From positions 283,809 through 329,166 of the forward strand of contig NZ_JAPZVP010000006.1 in the NCBI RefSeq assembly GCF_027622875.1: 45,358 nucleotides of DNA, written 5' to 3'. Shown piece by piece: positions 8,262-17,669 of this stretch. The notes below the pieces were generated by a model. It did no database searches, was not told the origin of the DNA, and saw nothing but the letters and a program-made list of their open reading frames with translations. The translations under genes and the position numbers were made by a program. Every line of letters starts with the position of its first letter. The stretch's first letter is position 1. This DNA comes from Glycomyces luteolus. GTDB taxonomy: Bacteria > Actinomycetota > Actinomycetes > Mycobacteriales > Micromonosporaceae.

Positions 8262-8875
8262 TCTCCCTCCAGTTTGAAGGAGCCGATGAACGGGTCCGGG
8301 TCGACGGAGGCGCTGCTCGGATCGTCGCCGGGGGCGATGAGGATGAGGATCGCGGCCGCGCCGCCGTTCTCGCCCACGACGGTGATCGACCCGGCCGTGT
8401 CGAGGCCGACGATGTCGGCGCGGAAGCCGGAGAGGCCCGTCGCGGGGTGCTCGTAGGGGCGCTCGTTGTTGTAGGCGTAGCCGCGTTCGGCGGTGATCGG
8501 GTCCGCGCGGCGCACAAGGAGGTTCTCGAGGCTTTCGACGTGCGTGTCGACCTCGACGGTGGCGGTGAGGGCGCCGTGGCGGAAGTTCTGGCGCTGGTCG
8601 GCCATGTGGATGCCCGGGGAGGTCCAGCCCTCGCCGGGGAGGGTGAACTCGAGGCTGGCGCCGGTGACGGGGTAGGACTGGAGGTAAAGGGTCTCCCCCT
8701 TGTCGATGTCCTGCACGGAGTCGCCGAGGGCGCGTTCGATGCCGATCCAGAACGCCAGCGGCAGTGCGATGGCGAGGGCCGCGACCACGGCCTGCCACAT
8801 GCGGCCTTGTTCGACCCCGAACCGGTTCAACCGGATGGTGGCGTCGCCCAAAGTCCCCTCCCCGAGCCTTGACAC
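8258..8875 (-). CDS. Single-pass membrane protein coupled to PrsW
   Basis: A 205-residue protein with one hydrophobic segment at about 28-46 (WQAVVAALAIALPLAFWIGI), a short cytoplasmic N terminus and an outer domain rich in beta strands (LYLQSYPVTGASLEFTLPGE, GALTATVEVDTHVES, AGSITVVGENGGAAAILILIA). No named domain is recognised. Overlap with the protease gene and the shared transcript suggest that it is a substrate, cofactor or sensor of PrsW. The GTG 8875 start lacks an evident ribosome-binding site; a TTG seven codons inside, preceded by GGGGAGGGG, is an alternative that would keep the membrane segment. Confidence 0.75.
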   Translation of the reverse strand: MSRLGEGTLGDATIRLNRFGVEQGRMWQAVVAALAIALPLAFWIGIERALGDSVQDIDKGETLYLQSYPVTGASLEFTLPGEGWTSPGIHMADQRQNFRHGALTATVEVDTHVESLENLLVRRADPITAERGYAYNNERPYEHPATGLSGFRADIVGLDTAGSITVVGENGGAAAILILIAPGDDPSSASVDPDPFIGSFKLEGE

Positions 8876-8920
8876 ACGTGGATATCAAGGTACGGGAAGG
8901 GGACCGGGATTGGTCCCGAT

Positions 8921-8957
8921 TTCCGCGACCGGGCGGTCGAACCTCCCTGTCGCGGAA
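8921..8957 (-). terminator. Terminator-like hairpin after ilvE
   Basis: A 9-bp perfect stem (8921-8929 with 8949-8957) with a 19-base loop lies 12 bp past the ilvE stop. There is no U-tract on the minus strand, so its strength is unsure. Confidence 0.45.
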
Positions 8958-8968
8958 GGAGGGTCGCC

Positions 8969-10066
8969 TCAGGCGACCTTGGCGGTCCAGCCGTGCGTGT
9001 CCTCGGCGCGGCCGTGCTGGAGGTCGAGGATGGTCTGGCGCAGCTGCATGGTGAACTTGCCGGCCTCGCCGCCGTTGACCTGGAACTCGCCGCTGCGGCC
9101 CTTGACGGTGCCGACGGGGGTGATCACGGCGGCGGTGCCGCACGCGAAGGCCTCGGTGAGCACCCCGGACTCGGCGTCGTCGCGCCAGCGCGCGAGCGAG
9201 TAGTCGGTCTCGCGGACCTCCCAGCCCGCCTCGGTGGCGAGCGTGAAGATCGCGTCGCGGGTGATGCCGGGGAGGATCGTGCCGAGCTTCGGCGTGTACA
9301 GGACGCGCTCGTTCTCGTAGACGAAGAACAGGTTCATGCCGCCGAGCTCGTCCACGTTCTCGTACTTGACGGCGTCGAGGAAGACCACCTGGTCGCAGCC
9401 GTGCTCGATGGCCTCGGCCTGCGGGAGCAGACTCGCGGCGTAGTTGCCGCCGCATTTGGCGGCGCCGGTGCCGCCCGGTCCGGCCCGGTTGAACTCCTCG
9501 GAGACCCACAGCGTGAGCGGCTTGGGACCGTGCTTGAAGTACGCGGCGGCCGGGGAGGCGATGACCAGGTACGTGTACTCCTTGGCGGGGCGCACGCCGA
9601 GGAACGCCTCGGAAGCGAACATGTACGGCCGCAGGTAGAGGCTGGCCTCCTCCTGGCTGGGCACCCAGTCGCCGTCGACGGCGAGGAGCTCGCGGATCGA
9701 GGCGAGGAACCACTCCTCGGGCAGGTGCGGCATGGCCATGCGCTCGGCCGAGAGGTTGAGGCGGCGGGCGTTGGCCTCGGCGCGGAACAGGCCGATGCCG
9801 CCGTCGGGGTAGCGGTAGGCCTTGAGGCCCTCGAAGATCTCCTGGGCGTAGTGGAGGACCGCCGCCGCCGGGGAGAGCGTGAGCGGCCCGTAGGGCTTGA
9901 CGGTGGCGCTGTGCCAGCCGCGGCCCTCGGTCCAGGTCATCTGGAACATGTGGTCGGTGAAGCTGGTGCCGAAACCGGGGTTGGCGAGGATGCGGTCGCG
10001 CTCAGCGGCCGGGATCGGGTTCGGGTGCGGCTCGCGCCGCAGGTCGGGAAGACCGTCGCTGGTCAT
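8969..10066 (-). CDS. ilvE: Branched-chain amino acid aminotransferase
   Basis: PLP enzyme that interconverts Leu, Ile and Val with their 2-oxo acids, the last step of their synthesis. The 365-residue protein is a fold-type IV aminotransferase. The PLP lysine is about K204 in GTGAAKCGGNYAAS; other landmarks are ILHY-like VLHYAQEIFEGLKAYR, EASLYLRPYMFA and the cofactor-phosphate loop EAFACGTAAVITPV. The start is ATG 10066 (MTSDGLPDL), preceded by GAAGGAC at good distance. It sits downstream of leuB and serA, the order common in actinobacteria, although hairpins separate the units. Confidence 0.96.
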   Translation of the reverse strand: MTSDGLPDLRREPHPNPIPAAERDRILANPGFGTSFTDHMFQMTWTEGRGWHSATVKPYGPLTLSPAAAVLHYAQEIFEGLKAYRYPDGGIGLFRAEANARRLNLSAERMAMPHLPEEWFLASIRELLAVDGDWVPSQEEASLYLRPYMFASEAFLGVRPAKEYTYLVIASPAAAYFKHGPKPLTLWVSEEFNRAGPGGTGAAKCGGNYAASLLPQAEAIEHGCDQVVFLDAVKYENVDELGGMNLFFVYENERVLYTPKLGTILPGITRDAIFTLATEAGWEVRETDYSLARWRDDAESGVLTEAFACGTAAVITPVGTVKGRSGEFQVNGGEAGKFTMQLRQTILDLQHGRAEDTHGWTAKVA

Positions 10067-10187
10067 AGATCTGTCCTTCAATGCAAGTGGCTCGGGTGCG
10101 GTGCTGTATTTGGTCCTGATGCCTAACTTACCGCTCGTTCAGGTGGTCGGGCGGTGCGTGGCCCGGTCGGGCTTCGACACGGAAAAA

Positions 10188-10230
10188 CGCCCGGCGAGGC
10201 GCTCTTGTCGGAGCGCTGGCCCGCCGGGCG
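10188..10230 (-). terminator. Rho-independent terminator after leuB
   Basis: The outer stem pairs 10188-10196 with 10222-10230 perfectly, and an inner stem pairs about 10198-10204 with 10211-10217. On the minus strand it is followed by GTTTTTCC. It lies 17 bp after the leuB stop. Confidence 0.85.
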
Positions 10231-10247
10231 TCGAAGCTGCTTGGGTG

Positions 10248-11285
10248 TTAGCTGAGCTGTCCGGCGACGTCGGCGGCTACTCGGTCGCCTACCTCGCCCG
10301 TGCGGATCTTGGTGCCGGAGTCGCGTCCGCCGAGTTCGCGCTCGACCGCGGCGTTCACCGCGATGGCGGCGTCGGTGCGGCCCAGGTGCTCCAGCAGGAG
10401 CGCGGTGGAGGAGATCGCGGCGACCGGGTCGGCGATGCCCTGACCGGCGATGTCGGGCGCCGAGCCGTGCACGGGCTCGAACGTCGACGGGTGCGTGTGG
10501 TCGGGGTTGATCGAACCGGTGGCGGCCAGTCCGATGCCGCCGGTCACCGCGGCCGCGATGTCGGTGAGGATGTCGCCGAACAGGTTGTCGGTGACGATCA
10601 CGTCGAACGTGTGCGGCCGGTTCACCAGGAACATGGCGGCGGCGTCGACGTGCTGGTACTCGGTGGTGATGTCCGGGTACTCGGCGGCGACCTCGTCGAA
10701 GGTGCGCTTCCAGAGCCCGCCGGCGTGCACGAGCACGTTGGTCTTGTGGACCAGGGTGAGATGGCCGCGGCGGCGCTTGGCGCGCTCGAACGCGTCGCGG
10801 ATGACCCGCTCGGTGCCGTAGCGCGTGTTGAGCGACTCCTCGGTGGCGATCTCGGCTGCCGATCCGGTGTGGAGGTTGCCGCCGGCGCCGGTGTACAGGC
10901 CCTCGGTGCCCTCGCGGACGACCACGAAGTCGATGTCGCCGGGCTTCACGTCGGCCAGCGGCGTGGGCGCGCCCGGGTAGAGGCGGCTGGGCCGCAGGTT
11001 CACGTACTGGTCGAACTCGAAGCGGAGCTTCAGCAGCAGGCCGCGCTCGAGGACGCCCGGCGGGACCGACGGGTCGCCGATGGCGCCCAGGAGGATCGCG
11101 TCGTGCCCGTCCAGTTCGGACAGCACGGTGTCGGGGAGGACCTCACCGGTGCGGTTGTACAGGCGGGCGCCCAGGTCGTACTCGGTCGACTCGTAGCCGG
11201 GAAGCGCCACGGCGAGCACCTTCTGCGCCTCGGCGATGACCTCTTGCCCGATCCCGTCGCCCGGGATGACCGCGATCCTGCTCAT
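10248..11285 (-). CDS. leuB: 3-isopropylmalate dehydrogenase
   Basis: Oxidatively decarboxylates 3-isopropylmalate to 4-methyl-2-oxopentanoate with NAD in leucine synthesis. The 345-residue protein shows [13 protein letters not shown] at the N terminus, [33 protein letters not shown], the K-T-N helix [18 protein letters not shown], the metal-site segment [19 protein letters not shown] and [14 protein letters not shown]. It is the shorter actinobacterial-archaeal type. The start is ATG 11285 with AGAGGC before it. The 220-bp gap to serA holds a strong hairpin and its own promoter region; no Leu-rich leader peptide was found there. Confidence 0.96.
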   Translation of the reverse strand: MSRIAVIPGDGIGQEVIAEAQKVLAVALPGYESTEYDLGARLYNRTGEVLPDTVLSELDGHDAILLGAIGDPSVPPGVLERGLLLKLRFEFDQYVNLRPSRLYPGAPTPLADVKPGDIDFVVVREGTEGLYTGAGGNLHTGSAAEIATEESLNTRYGTERVIRDAFERAKRRRGHLTLVHKTNVLVHAGGLWKRTFDEVAAEYPDITTEYQHVDAAAMFLVNRPHTFDVIVTDNLFGDILTDIAAAVTGGIGLAATGSINPDHTHPSTFEPVHGSAPDIAGQGIADPVAAISSTALLLEHLGRTDAAIAVNAAVERELGGRDSGTKIRTGEVGDRVAADVAGQLS

Positions 11286-11389
11286 GCTGCCTCTCTGATT
11301 TCGTCCTCAGTCGCTGAAGCGAACTGGTGCGCCGCGTACGGCCTCCGACCGCCCCGTATCCCCATCGAGCTGTGCCGCCTAGGGAAATG

Positions 11390-11438
11390 CGGAATGCGGG
11401 CGAGTGCGTTCACCTTAACGCACCCGTCCCGCATTCCG
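11390..11438 (-). terminator. Two-part hairpin between serA and leuB
   Basis: An 11-bp perfect outer stem (11390-11400 with 11428-11438) encloses a 7-bp inner stem (11404-11410 with 11417-11423). It is 68 bp past the serA stop and 105 bp before the leuB start, so it most likely ends the serA transcript; attenuation of leuB is possible but there is no leader peptide. Confidence 0.65.
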
Positions 11439-11505
11439 ACGAACGACTCTCAGCAGATGGAACCGGACCGGTGAACACCACAGAGGGCGGGCACCAGGCG
11501 GCCCG

Positions 11506-13104
11506 CTAGTCCTGCAGGGTCACCGTCTTGACGCCCTTGGCGCCGACCGACTCCTTGATGCGGCCGAGCAGCTCGGACGGCACCGGGGCGTCGAGGGCCA
11601 TCGCCATGACCGCTTCGCCGCCGGCGGCCTTGCGGGCCACCTGCATCGCCGCGATGTTGATGCCCAGGTCGCCGAGCGCCCCGCCGATGAGGCCGACCAC
11701 GCCGGGCCGGTCGGTGTAGCGCAGGAACAGCAGCGAGCCGTCCAGGTCGATGTCGAGCTCGAAGCCGTCGATCTCGGTCAGGCGCAGGCCGCCGTGCGGG
11801 CCGGGGCTGATCGTGCCGGACACCGTGAGGCTCCGGCCGTCGACGAGCGCGCCGCGCAGCGTGATCAGCGTCTGGTACTCCGGCGATTCCTTCGAGGTGA
11901 ACAGGCCCACCTCGACACCGCGCTGGTCAGCCACGAGCGGCGCGTTCACGTAGGTGACCGAGTCGGCCACGTCCACGAACAGGCCCTTGGTGGCCGCGAG
12001 CTGCAGCACCGTGACGTCGTGGTCGACGACGTCGCCGCGTACCTCGACCGTGAGCGACTGGACGGGCGCGCCGGTGAGCGCGTTGAACGTGCGGCCCAGG
12101 CGCTCGGCGAGCGGCAGCAGCGGGCGCACGTCCTCGTGGACGACACCCCCGGCCTGCACGTTCGCGGCGTCCGGCACGAACTCGCCGGAGAGGGCGAGGC
12201 GCACGCTCTTGGCGACCGCGAGACCGGCGTTGTCCTGCGCCTCACGGGTGGAGGCTCCCAGGTGCGGGGCCGCGACCACGTTGTCGAGGGCGAACAGCGG
12301 CGAGTCGGTGCACGGCTCCTTGACGAACACGTCGAGGCCGGCGGCGGCCACGCGGCCGTCCTGCAGCGCGGCCGCGAGCGCTTCTTCGTCGATGAGGCCG
12401 CCGCGCGCGGCGTTGACGATCCGCACCCCGGGCTTGACCTTGTTGAACGCGTCCTCACCGAGGATCCCGACGGTCTCGGGGGTCTTCGGCAGGTGGATCG
12501 TGATGAAGTCCGACGAGGCCAGCAGCGTGTCGAGGTCGACGAGCTTCACGCCGAGCTTCGCGGCGATCGCGGGCTGGGCGTACGGGTCGTAGGCGACGAC
12601 GTCCATGTCGAAGGCCTGCATGCGGGTGGTGACGAGCTGCCCGATCTTGCCGAAGCCGATGACGCCGAGGGTCTTGCCCTGGATCTCGACACCGGTGAAC
12701 TTCTTGCGGTCCCAGCGCCCGGCGCGCAGCGAGGCGTCGGCGCGGGCGATGTGGCGGGCGCTGGCGAGCAGCAGCGTGATGGCCTGCTCGGCGGCGGAGA
12801 CGATGTTGGAGGTCGGCGCGTTGACGACCATGACGCCGCGTTCGGTGGCGGCGGGCAGGTCGACGTTGTCGAGCCCGACACCGGCGCGGGCGATGACCTT
12901 GAGCTTCGGCGCGTGCTCGAGAGCAGGGGCGTCGATGGTGGTGGCGGAACGGACGATCACGGCATCGGCCTCGACCAGCGCGGCGTGGAGGGACTCCACG
13001 TTCGTACCGTCGATCTCCCGGACGTCGAAGTCGCCGGAGAGGACTTCGACCGCGGCGGGCGCGAGCGGGTCGGCAATGACCACGACGGGTTTCGGTTCGG
13101 TCAT
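11506..13104 (-). CDS. serA: D-3-phosphoglycerate dehydrogenase
   Basis: First step of serine synthesis: oxidises 3-phosphoglycerate to 3-phosphohydroxypyruvate with NAD. The 532-residue protein is the long actinobacterial form: a 2-hydroxyacid dehydrogenase core (VIARAGVGLDNVD, the NAD motif LGVIGFGKIGQLV, VNAARGGLIDEEAL, and the catalytic His in VVAAPHLGASTREAQ), an intervening domain (about 320-450) and a C-terminal ACT domain (LFLRYTDRPGVVGLIGGALG) that senses serine. The start is ATG 13104 (MTEPKPVVVIADPL); the 21 residues upstream in frame are Arg-rich and unlike the family. Confidence 0.96.
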   Translation of the reverse strand: MTEPKPVVVIADPLAPAAVEVLSGDFDVREIDGTNVESLHAALVEADAVIVRSATTIDAPALEHAPKLKVIARAGVGLDNVDLPAATERGVMVVNAPTSNIVSAAEQAITLLLASARHIARADASLRAGRWDRKKFTGVEIQGKTLGVIGFGKIGQLVTTRMQAFDMDVVAYDPYAQPAIAAKLGVKLVDLDTLLASSDFITIHLPKTPETVGILGEDAFNKVKPGVRIVNAARGGLIDEEALAAALQDGRVAAAGLDVFVKEPCTDSPLFALDNVVAAPHLGASTREAQDNAGLAVAKSVRLALSGEFVPDAANVQAGGVVHEDVRPLLPLAERLGRTFNALTGAPVQSLTVEVRGDVVDHDVTVLQLAATKGLFVDVADSVTYVNAPLVADQRGVEVGLFTSKESPEYQTLITLRGALVDGRSLTVSGTISPGPHGGLRLTEIDGFELDIDLDGSLLFLRYTDRPGVVGLIGGALGDLGINIAAMQVARKAAGGEAVMAMALDAPVPSELLGRIKESVGAKGVKTVTLQD

Positions 13105-13309
13105 GGATACCTCGCAAAGGTAAGGAGAGACGGAGGACCGGGCGCGGCGCTGCGTCGTCGCGGCCAATGGTATGTCGAACGCGTTAACGACTCCTTACCG
13201 ACCTGCCAAATCCCGGATGATGGAACTCCCCTCGCATGGCGGGCCCCACAGGTCACGCCTGGGACAGCCCGCACCTCACGAGCCGCCGCCCGTTTCGTGA
13301 GCCCCGCGG

Positions 13310-13820
13310 CTACTCGAAATGGGCGTCCTCGTCGAGGAGCTCCGCCGCGTCGCTCTCCGCTTCGGCCAGGACCTGCTTCACGACCGGGATCGCCACGCCC
13401 GACCCGTAGCCCTTGCGGGCGAGCATCCCCACGAGCTTGCGCAGCACGGCGTCGTCGGCCTGGCCCGCCATGGATCGGTAGCGACGGCGCGCGAGCTCCA
13501 GCGCGGCCTCGCGCTCGTCGTCGTCGCTGACCTGCTCGACCGCCGCGTCCACGAAGTCGGGGTCGACGCCTTTGCGGCGCAGCTCCCCCGCGAGGCTCCG
13601 CTTCGACAGGCCTCTGCTGCGGTGGCGGGATTCGACCCAGGCGCGGGCGAAGACCGCGTCGTCGATGAGGCCGACCTCGGCGTAGCGCTCCAGGATCTCG
13701 GTGACGATCTCCTCTTCGAAGCCCTTGCGGCGCATCGAGTCCCCGAGTTCGGTGCGCGTGCGGGGCCGGCCCGACAGCAGTTGGAGACAGTACTGCCGGG
13801 CCGCCTCGGGGTCGTTCGGC

Positions 13821-13846
<26 letters not shown>
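13310..13846 (-). CDS. recX: RecA regulatory protein RecX
   Basis: RecX binds RecA filaments and inhibits them, restraining recombination and the SOS signal. The 178-residue protein has three three-helix repeats, with landmarks [60 protein letters not shown] and [16 protein letters not shown]. The start is a rare TTG inside the recA 3' end, giving a 26-bp overlap, so translation is probably coupled to recA and kept low. The C terminus is acidic ([15 protein letters not shown]). The gap of about 200 bp to serA holds only a weak 7-bp hairpin (13275-13301). Confidence 0.93.
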
Positions 13847-14873
<1,027 letters not shown>

Positions 14874-14913
14874 CCCGCCTCCCCTGGTTCCTGTCTGCTT
14901 AGCCATGCTGATT

Positions 14914-14936
14914 ACGGTAGTCGCACCCACCGACAA
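14914..14936 (-). promoter_or_regulatory. RecA-NDp-type (LexA-independent) promoter of recA
   Basis: Minus strand: TTGTCGGTG (14936-14928), 8 bases, then TACCGT (14919-14914). This matches exactly the mycobacterial RecA-NDp consensus TTGTCRGTG-N8-TAN3T, used by the PafBC (ClpR) DNA-damage pathway. The start point would be near 14907, giving a leader of about 33 bases before the chosen ATG. Confidence 0.85.
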
Positions 14937-15069
14937 CCTAGGACAACGGCTTGTTCGAACAGGGCACATCTCGCAGAGATGAAGGAAGCACCGTCCGCGG
15001 CGGCGGCAGCGGCTCGGTTCGCAGCGGCGCGGGGAACGCGGACGAGCACCGCCCGGTGTGGCCGGAAGG

Positions 15070-15273
15070 TCAGCGCACCAGGCGCGACGGAATCCGCTCG
15101 GGCCAGGCGCGGCAGACGGCCATCCACACGGCCTTGGCGTTCTCGCCCTCGGCGAGCGCCTGGTCGATGGTGCGGCCGCCGAGCTGCCCGAGCGAGTGGT
15201 CGGAGGCGACCGACCGGGCGTAGGCGGCGCCGAAGGTCTCGTTCATCCGGTCCCAGAAATCGCTCTGCTTCAT
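15070..15273 (-). CDS. DUF3046 family protein
   Basis: A 67-residue actinobacterial protein of unknown function, recognised by [30 protein letters not shown] and [11 protein letters not shown]. In many actinobacteria a DUF3046 gene sits next to recA (for example Rv2738c in Mycobacterium tuberculosis), and this gene is likewise about 200 bp upstream of recA on the same strand. The start is ATG 15273 ([10 protein letters not shown]); the preceding in-frame stretch does not fit the family. It is small, acidic to neutral and has no membrane segment. It may be co-expressed with DNA-damage genes, but nothing in the sequence proves it. Confidence 0.88.
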   Translation of the reverse strand: MKQSDFWDRMNETFGAAYARSVASDHSLGQLGGRTIDQALAEGENAKAVWMAVCRAWPERIPSRLVR

Positions 15274-15385
15274 GCGCCGCTCCCCCGCTTCCAGCACCTT
15301 CCGGTGCGCCGTTCCTGCCGTTCCACCGGGACAACGGTAGGCGACACCGTGGGCCGGGGCCAACCGCAGGTGGCAAGATTGCCGG

Positions 15386-15958
15386 GTGCCTCGCGTCAGC
15401 CAAGAACACCTCGACTCCCGCCGTCAGCAGATCCTCGACGGCGCCCGGTCGTGCTTCGCCAAGTTCGGATACGAGGGCGCGACGGTGCGGCGGCTGGAGG
15501 AGGCGACGGGGCTCTCCCGCGGGGCGATCTTCCACCACTTCCGCGACAAGGACGCGCTGTTCCTCGCCGTCGCGTCCGTGGACGCCGCGGAGATGGCGGC
15601 GACGGTGGCCGAACGCGGCCTGGTGGGCGTGATGCAGGACCTGACGACGGGCGCGGACAAGCCCGAGATCGCGGGCTGGCTCGGCACGCAGCTCGAAGTG
15701 GCGCGGCGCCTGCGCACCGACCCGGAGTTCGCCGAGGCCTGGGGGCGGCGCCGCGAGGCGATCGCGGAGGCGAGCCGGGAGCGCTTGGAGCACCAGCGCG
15801 AGATCGGGGTGCTGCGCACCGACGTCGACATCGAGGTCCTCGGCGGATTCCTGCAGCTGATGTACGACGGCCTCGTGCGCTATCTCGCGACCGGCCGCGA
15901 CGACTTCGACATCACGCGCATCCTCAGTCTCGTGGAAGAGGCCGTGCGCCGCCACTGA
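15386..15958 (+). CDS. TetR-family regulator, AcnR-like
   Basis: A 190-residue repressor with an N-terminal TetR helix-turn-helix (YEGATVRRLEEATGLSRGAI, then FHHFRDKDALF) and a ligand domain. It closely resembles the AcnR repressor of the aconitase gene in corynebacteria as I recall it, including RRLEEATG-SRGAIFHHF, LRTDPEF and LRTDVDIEVL, which is followed by a helix-rich end. No aconitase gene is in the window; the neighbours are DUF3046 (divergent, 112 bp) and doxX. In AcnR the regulator responds to citrate and Mg. The start is GTG 15386. The AcnR assignment is inference from recall, the TetR call is firm. Confidence 0.88.
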   Translation: MPRVSQEHLDSRRQQILDGARSCFAKFGYEGATVRRLEEATGLSRGAIFHHFRDKDALFLAVASVDAAEMAATVAERGLVGVMQDLTTGADKPEIAGWLGTQLEVARRLRTDPEFAEAWGRRREAIAEASRERLEHQREIGVLRTDVDIEVLGGFLQLMYDGLVRYLATGRDDFDITRILSLVEEAVRRH

Positions 15959-16019
15959 GCGGTCGATATCGAGGACTCGCGCATTGTGCCCGTCCCTCCG
16001 GCATTTGTCACCGCCTCAA

Positions 16020-16110
16020 CGCGACACAAAACGCGCATGGTGTTCCTAGCTGGCAGACATTTACATTCATCATTACATTTTGCTAAACTTCTCCTTTAGT
16101 CGAAAAGACA
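16020..16110. other. AT-rich patch before doxX
   Basis: A stretch with CATTTACATT, CATTACATTTTGC and CTAAACTTCTCC is far more AT-rich than the surrounding DNA. It lies 100-190 bp upstream of doxX, where a promoter or an upstream activator or nucleoid-protein site is expected. I could not fix -35 and -10 boxes with confidence. Confidence 0.5.
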
Positions 16111-16135
16111 ATGTGTCGCTTCAGGCTCCTCCGCG

Positions 16136-16155
16136 GCGCGGTCCACCGACCGCGC
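16136..16155 (+). other. Perfect hairpin in the doxX leader
   Basis: GCGCGGTC, loop CACC, GACCGCGC: an 8-bp perfect stem with a 4-base loop, about 55 bp before the doxX start and downstream of the AT-rich patch. There is no U-tract, so it is more likely a leader structure or an operator than a terminator. Confidence 0.45.
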
Positions 16156-16208
16156 TCTGTGCCTCTCACAGGCCGGTCGCGGCGCCACACCCCTATTGGA
16201 GGTCATAA

Positions 16209-16664
16209 ATGATCACCCGACTCCAACCGATCGGTCTCCTCATCGGACGCGTCGTGCTCGGCGTCGTCTTCATCGCACACGGATGGCAGAAGTTCAATGT
16301 GAACGGGATGGAGGCGACGGCGCAGGGCTTCGAGGGCTTGGGCATCCCGGCACCCACGCTGTCGGCCTACTTCACCGTCGGCGCCGAGATCCTCGGCGGT
16401 TCGCTGCTTATTGTGGGAGCGCTCCTACCGCTCGCCGGGCTCTGGCTCGCCAGCGTCATGCTCGGCGCGATGTACTTCGTGCACCCGCTCAGCGGCGCGT
16501 TCTTCTCGCAAGAGGGCGGCTACGAGTACGTGCTCCTGCTGGCCGCCCTCTCGATCGCCATCGGCTTCTCCGGCGGCGGCGCGCTCGCGGTCGACTCACT
16601 CTGGCTGAACAAGGTGGGCGACAAGAAGGCCGAGGAGCCGGCGCGGGTCGAGAGCGTGGCTTAG
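16209..16664 (+). CDS. DoxX-family membrane protein
   Basis: A 151-residue protein with four membrane helices, typical of DoxX: an N-terminal helix with IGRVVLGVVFIAHGWQKF, a second with LSAYFTVGAEILGGSLLIVG, a third with LAGLWLASVMLGAMYFV and the last with YEYVLLLAALSIAIGFSGGG. DoxX proteins are small quinone- or thiol-linked membrane proteins; in Mycobacterium one works with a superoxide dismutase and a thiosulfate sulfurtransferase. Exact role here is unknown. The start is ATG 16209 with GGAGG 6 bases upstream. The C-terminal tail is charged. It converges on the transketolase genes, with a perfect palindromic terminator between. Confidence 0.9.
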   Translation: MITRLQPIGLLIGRVVLGVVFIAHGWQKFNVNGMEATAQGFEGLGIPAPTLSAYFTVGAEILGGSLLIVGALLPLAGLWLASVMLGAMYFVHPLSGAFFSQEGGYEYVLLLAALSIAIGFSGGGALAVDSLWLNKVGDKKAEEPARVESVA

Positions 16665-16682
16665 CCTGCGCCCCGATTGAAT

Positions 16683-16718
16683 CCGGAGCCTCTGAGCGGT
16701 ACCGCTCAGAGGCTCCGG
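16683..16718. terminator. Bidirectional terminator between doxX and transketolase
   Basis: A perfect 36-base palindrome: 16683-16700 is the exact reverse complement of 16701-16718. It lies in the 58-bp gap between the two convergent stops. The short or absent loop implies a few central bases unpaired. No strong U-tract on either side. Confidence 0.8.
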
Positions 16719-16722
16719 TCGT

Positions 16723-17655
16723 TCACGCCAGGAACCGTCGCACGCGGGCGCGGAGGCCCTCCGCGTCGAGCCCGTGCAGGCGCTCGTGCTCGGCGGCGGT
16801 GCCGTAGCGGCGCAGCTCCTCGCGACCCACGCCGATCGACAGCAGCCGGTGCGGCCGGTCCTCGTAGGCCTCGGCGACCAGCCAGGCGGACGTGCCCTCC
16901 AGGTAGGGCTCGACCATGACGATCGTGTCGCCGGTGTCCGCCGCCAGCTCGCGGAGGCCCGCGGTGTCGAGCGGGCGCGGCGTATTCGTGTACGCCACGG
17001 TGACATCGAGATCGGCCGTCGCCTCGAGCACGTTGTCGAGCAGCGGGCCGACCACGACCACCGTCGCGCGGGCGCCCTCGCGCAGGACGAGCAGTGAATC
17101 CTCAGGCACGGCGTGCGGGTTCTCGTTGTGCCGCAGCGAAAGACGCAGGTAGACGCTATCGTCGGCGCGCACCGCGCGGTCCAGCAGCGGCGGCACCTCC
17201 GCGGCGTGGCCGGGCACGAACACCCGCCAGCCCGGCAGCGTGTCGAACAGCGCCACGTCGCGCGGACTGAAATGCGTAAAGCTGCCCTCGGCCCAGTCGT
17301 ACGAGGCGCCCACGCTCACCAGGACGCCACTCGTGCCCTGGTGCTCGAAGTCGAGCTTCACCTGCTCGAACGCCCGCTCCACTAGGAAGGGCGCATACGA
17401 GTGGGCGACCGGGCGCATCCCGGCCAGCGCCAGTCCCCCGGCGGTGCCGATCAGGAGCTGCTCGCGGATGCCCACATTGATCACGCGGTCCGGATGGGCC
17501 TTCATGGCCTCGGCGAACATCTCGGACGAGATGTCGGCGAGGACCACGGCGAGGCGCGGGTCGGCGTCGACGAGGTCGGTGAGGTGCGCGGCCCAGGCGT
17601 CGCGCATGGTCAGGGTCTGCCGGTCGTCGGTCAGCGGGTCGGCGATGAACACCAT
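16723..17655 (-). CDS. Transketolase, C-terminal (pyrimidine-domain) subunit
   Basis: A 310-residue half of a split thiamine-diphosphate enzyme, with the pyrimidine-binding domain (AVVLADISSEMF, VINVGIREQLLIGTAGGLAL, with the catalytic Glu in GIREQ) and the C-terminal domain (TVVVVGPLLDNVLEATADL). With the N subunit it should transfer two-carbon ketol units in the pentose-phosphate pathway, or a related ketol transfer in secondary metabolism. It starts at ATG 17655 with GGAGAAG upstream, 14 bp after the N subunit gene, so the two are one operon. The operon promoter carries a SoxR box. Confidence 0.9.
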   Translation of the reverse strand: MVFIADPLTDDRQTLTMRDAWAAHLTDLVDADPRLAVVLADISSEMFAEAMKAHPDRVINVGIREQLLIGTAGGLALAGMRPVAHSYAPFLVERAFEQVKLDFEHQGTSGVLVSVGASYDWAEGSFTHFSPRDVALFDTLPGWRVFVPGHAAEVPPLLDRAVRADDSVYLRLSLRHNENPHAVPEDSLLVLREGARATVVVVGPLLDNVLEATADLDVTVAYTNTPRPLDTAGLRELAADTGDTIVMVEPYLEGTSAWLVAEAYEDRPHRLLSIGVGREELRRYGTAAEHERLHGLDAEGLRARVRRFLA

Positions 17656-17669
17656 CGGTCTTCTCCAGT

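Noticed and set aside
8993..10126. 377-codon frame antisense to ilvE as a gene
   Set aside because: It mirrors ilvE, has Val/Gly/Glu-rich text and no ribosome-binding site or domain.
11286..11505. Leucine leader peptide and attenuator before leuB
   Set aside because: A strong hairpin exists, but no short frame with a run of Leu codons precedes it.
14953..14960. GTTCGAAC palindrome upstream of recA as a LexA box
   Set aside because: The LexA box needs GAAC-N4-GTTC; here the arms are in the opposite order with no spacer. The same holds for GTTCGAAC at 2874-2881.
16136..16155. Hairpin before doxX as a terminator of the TetR gene
   Set aside because: It is about 180 bp after that gene's stop, downstream of the AT-rich patch, and has no U-tract.
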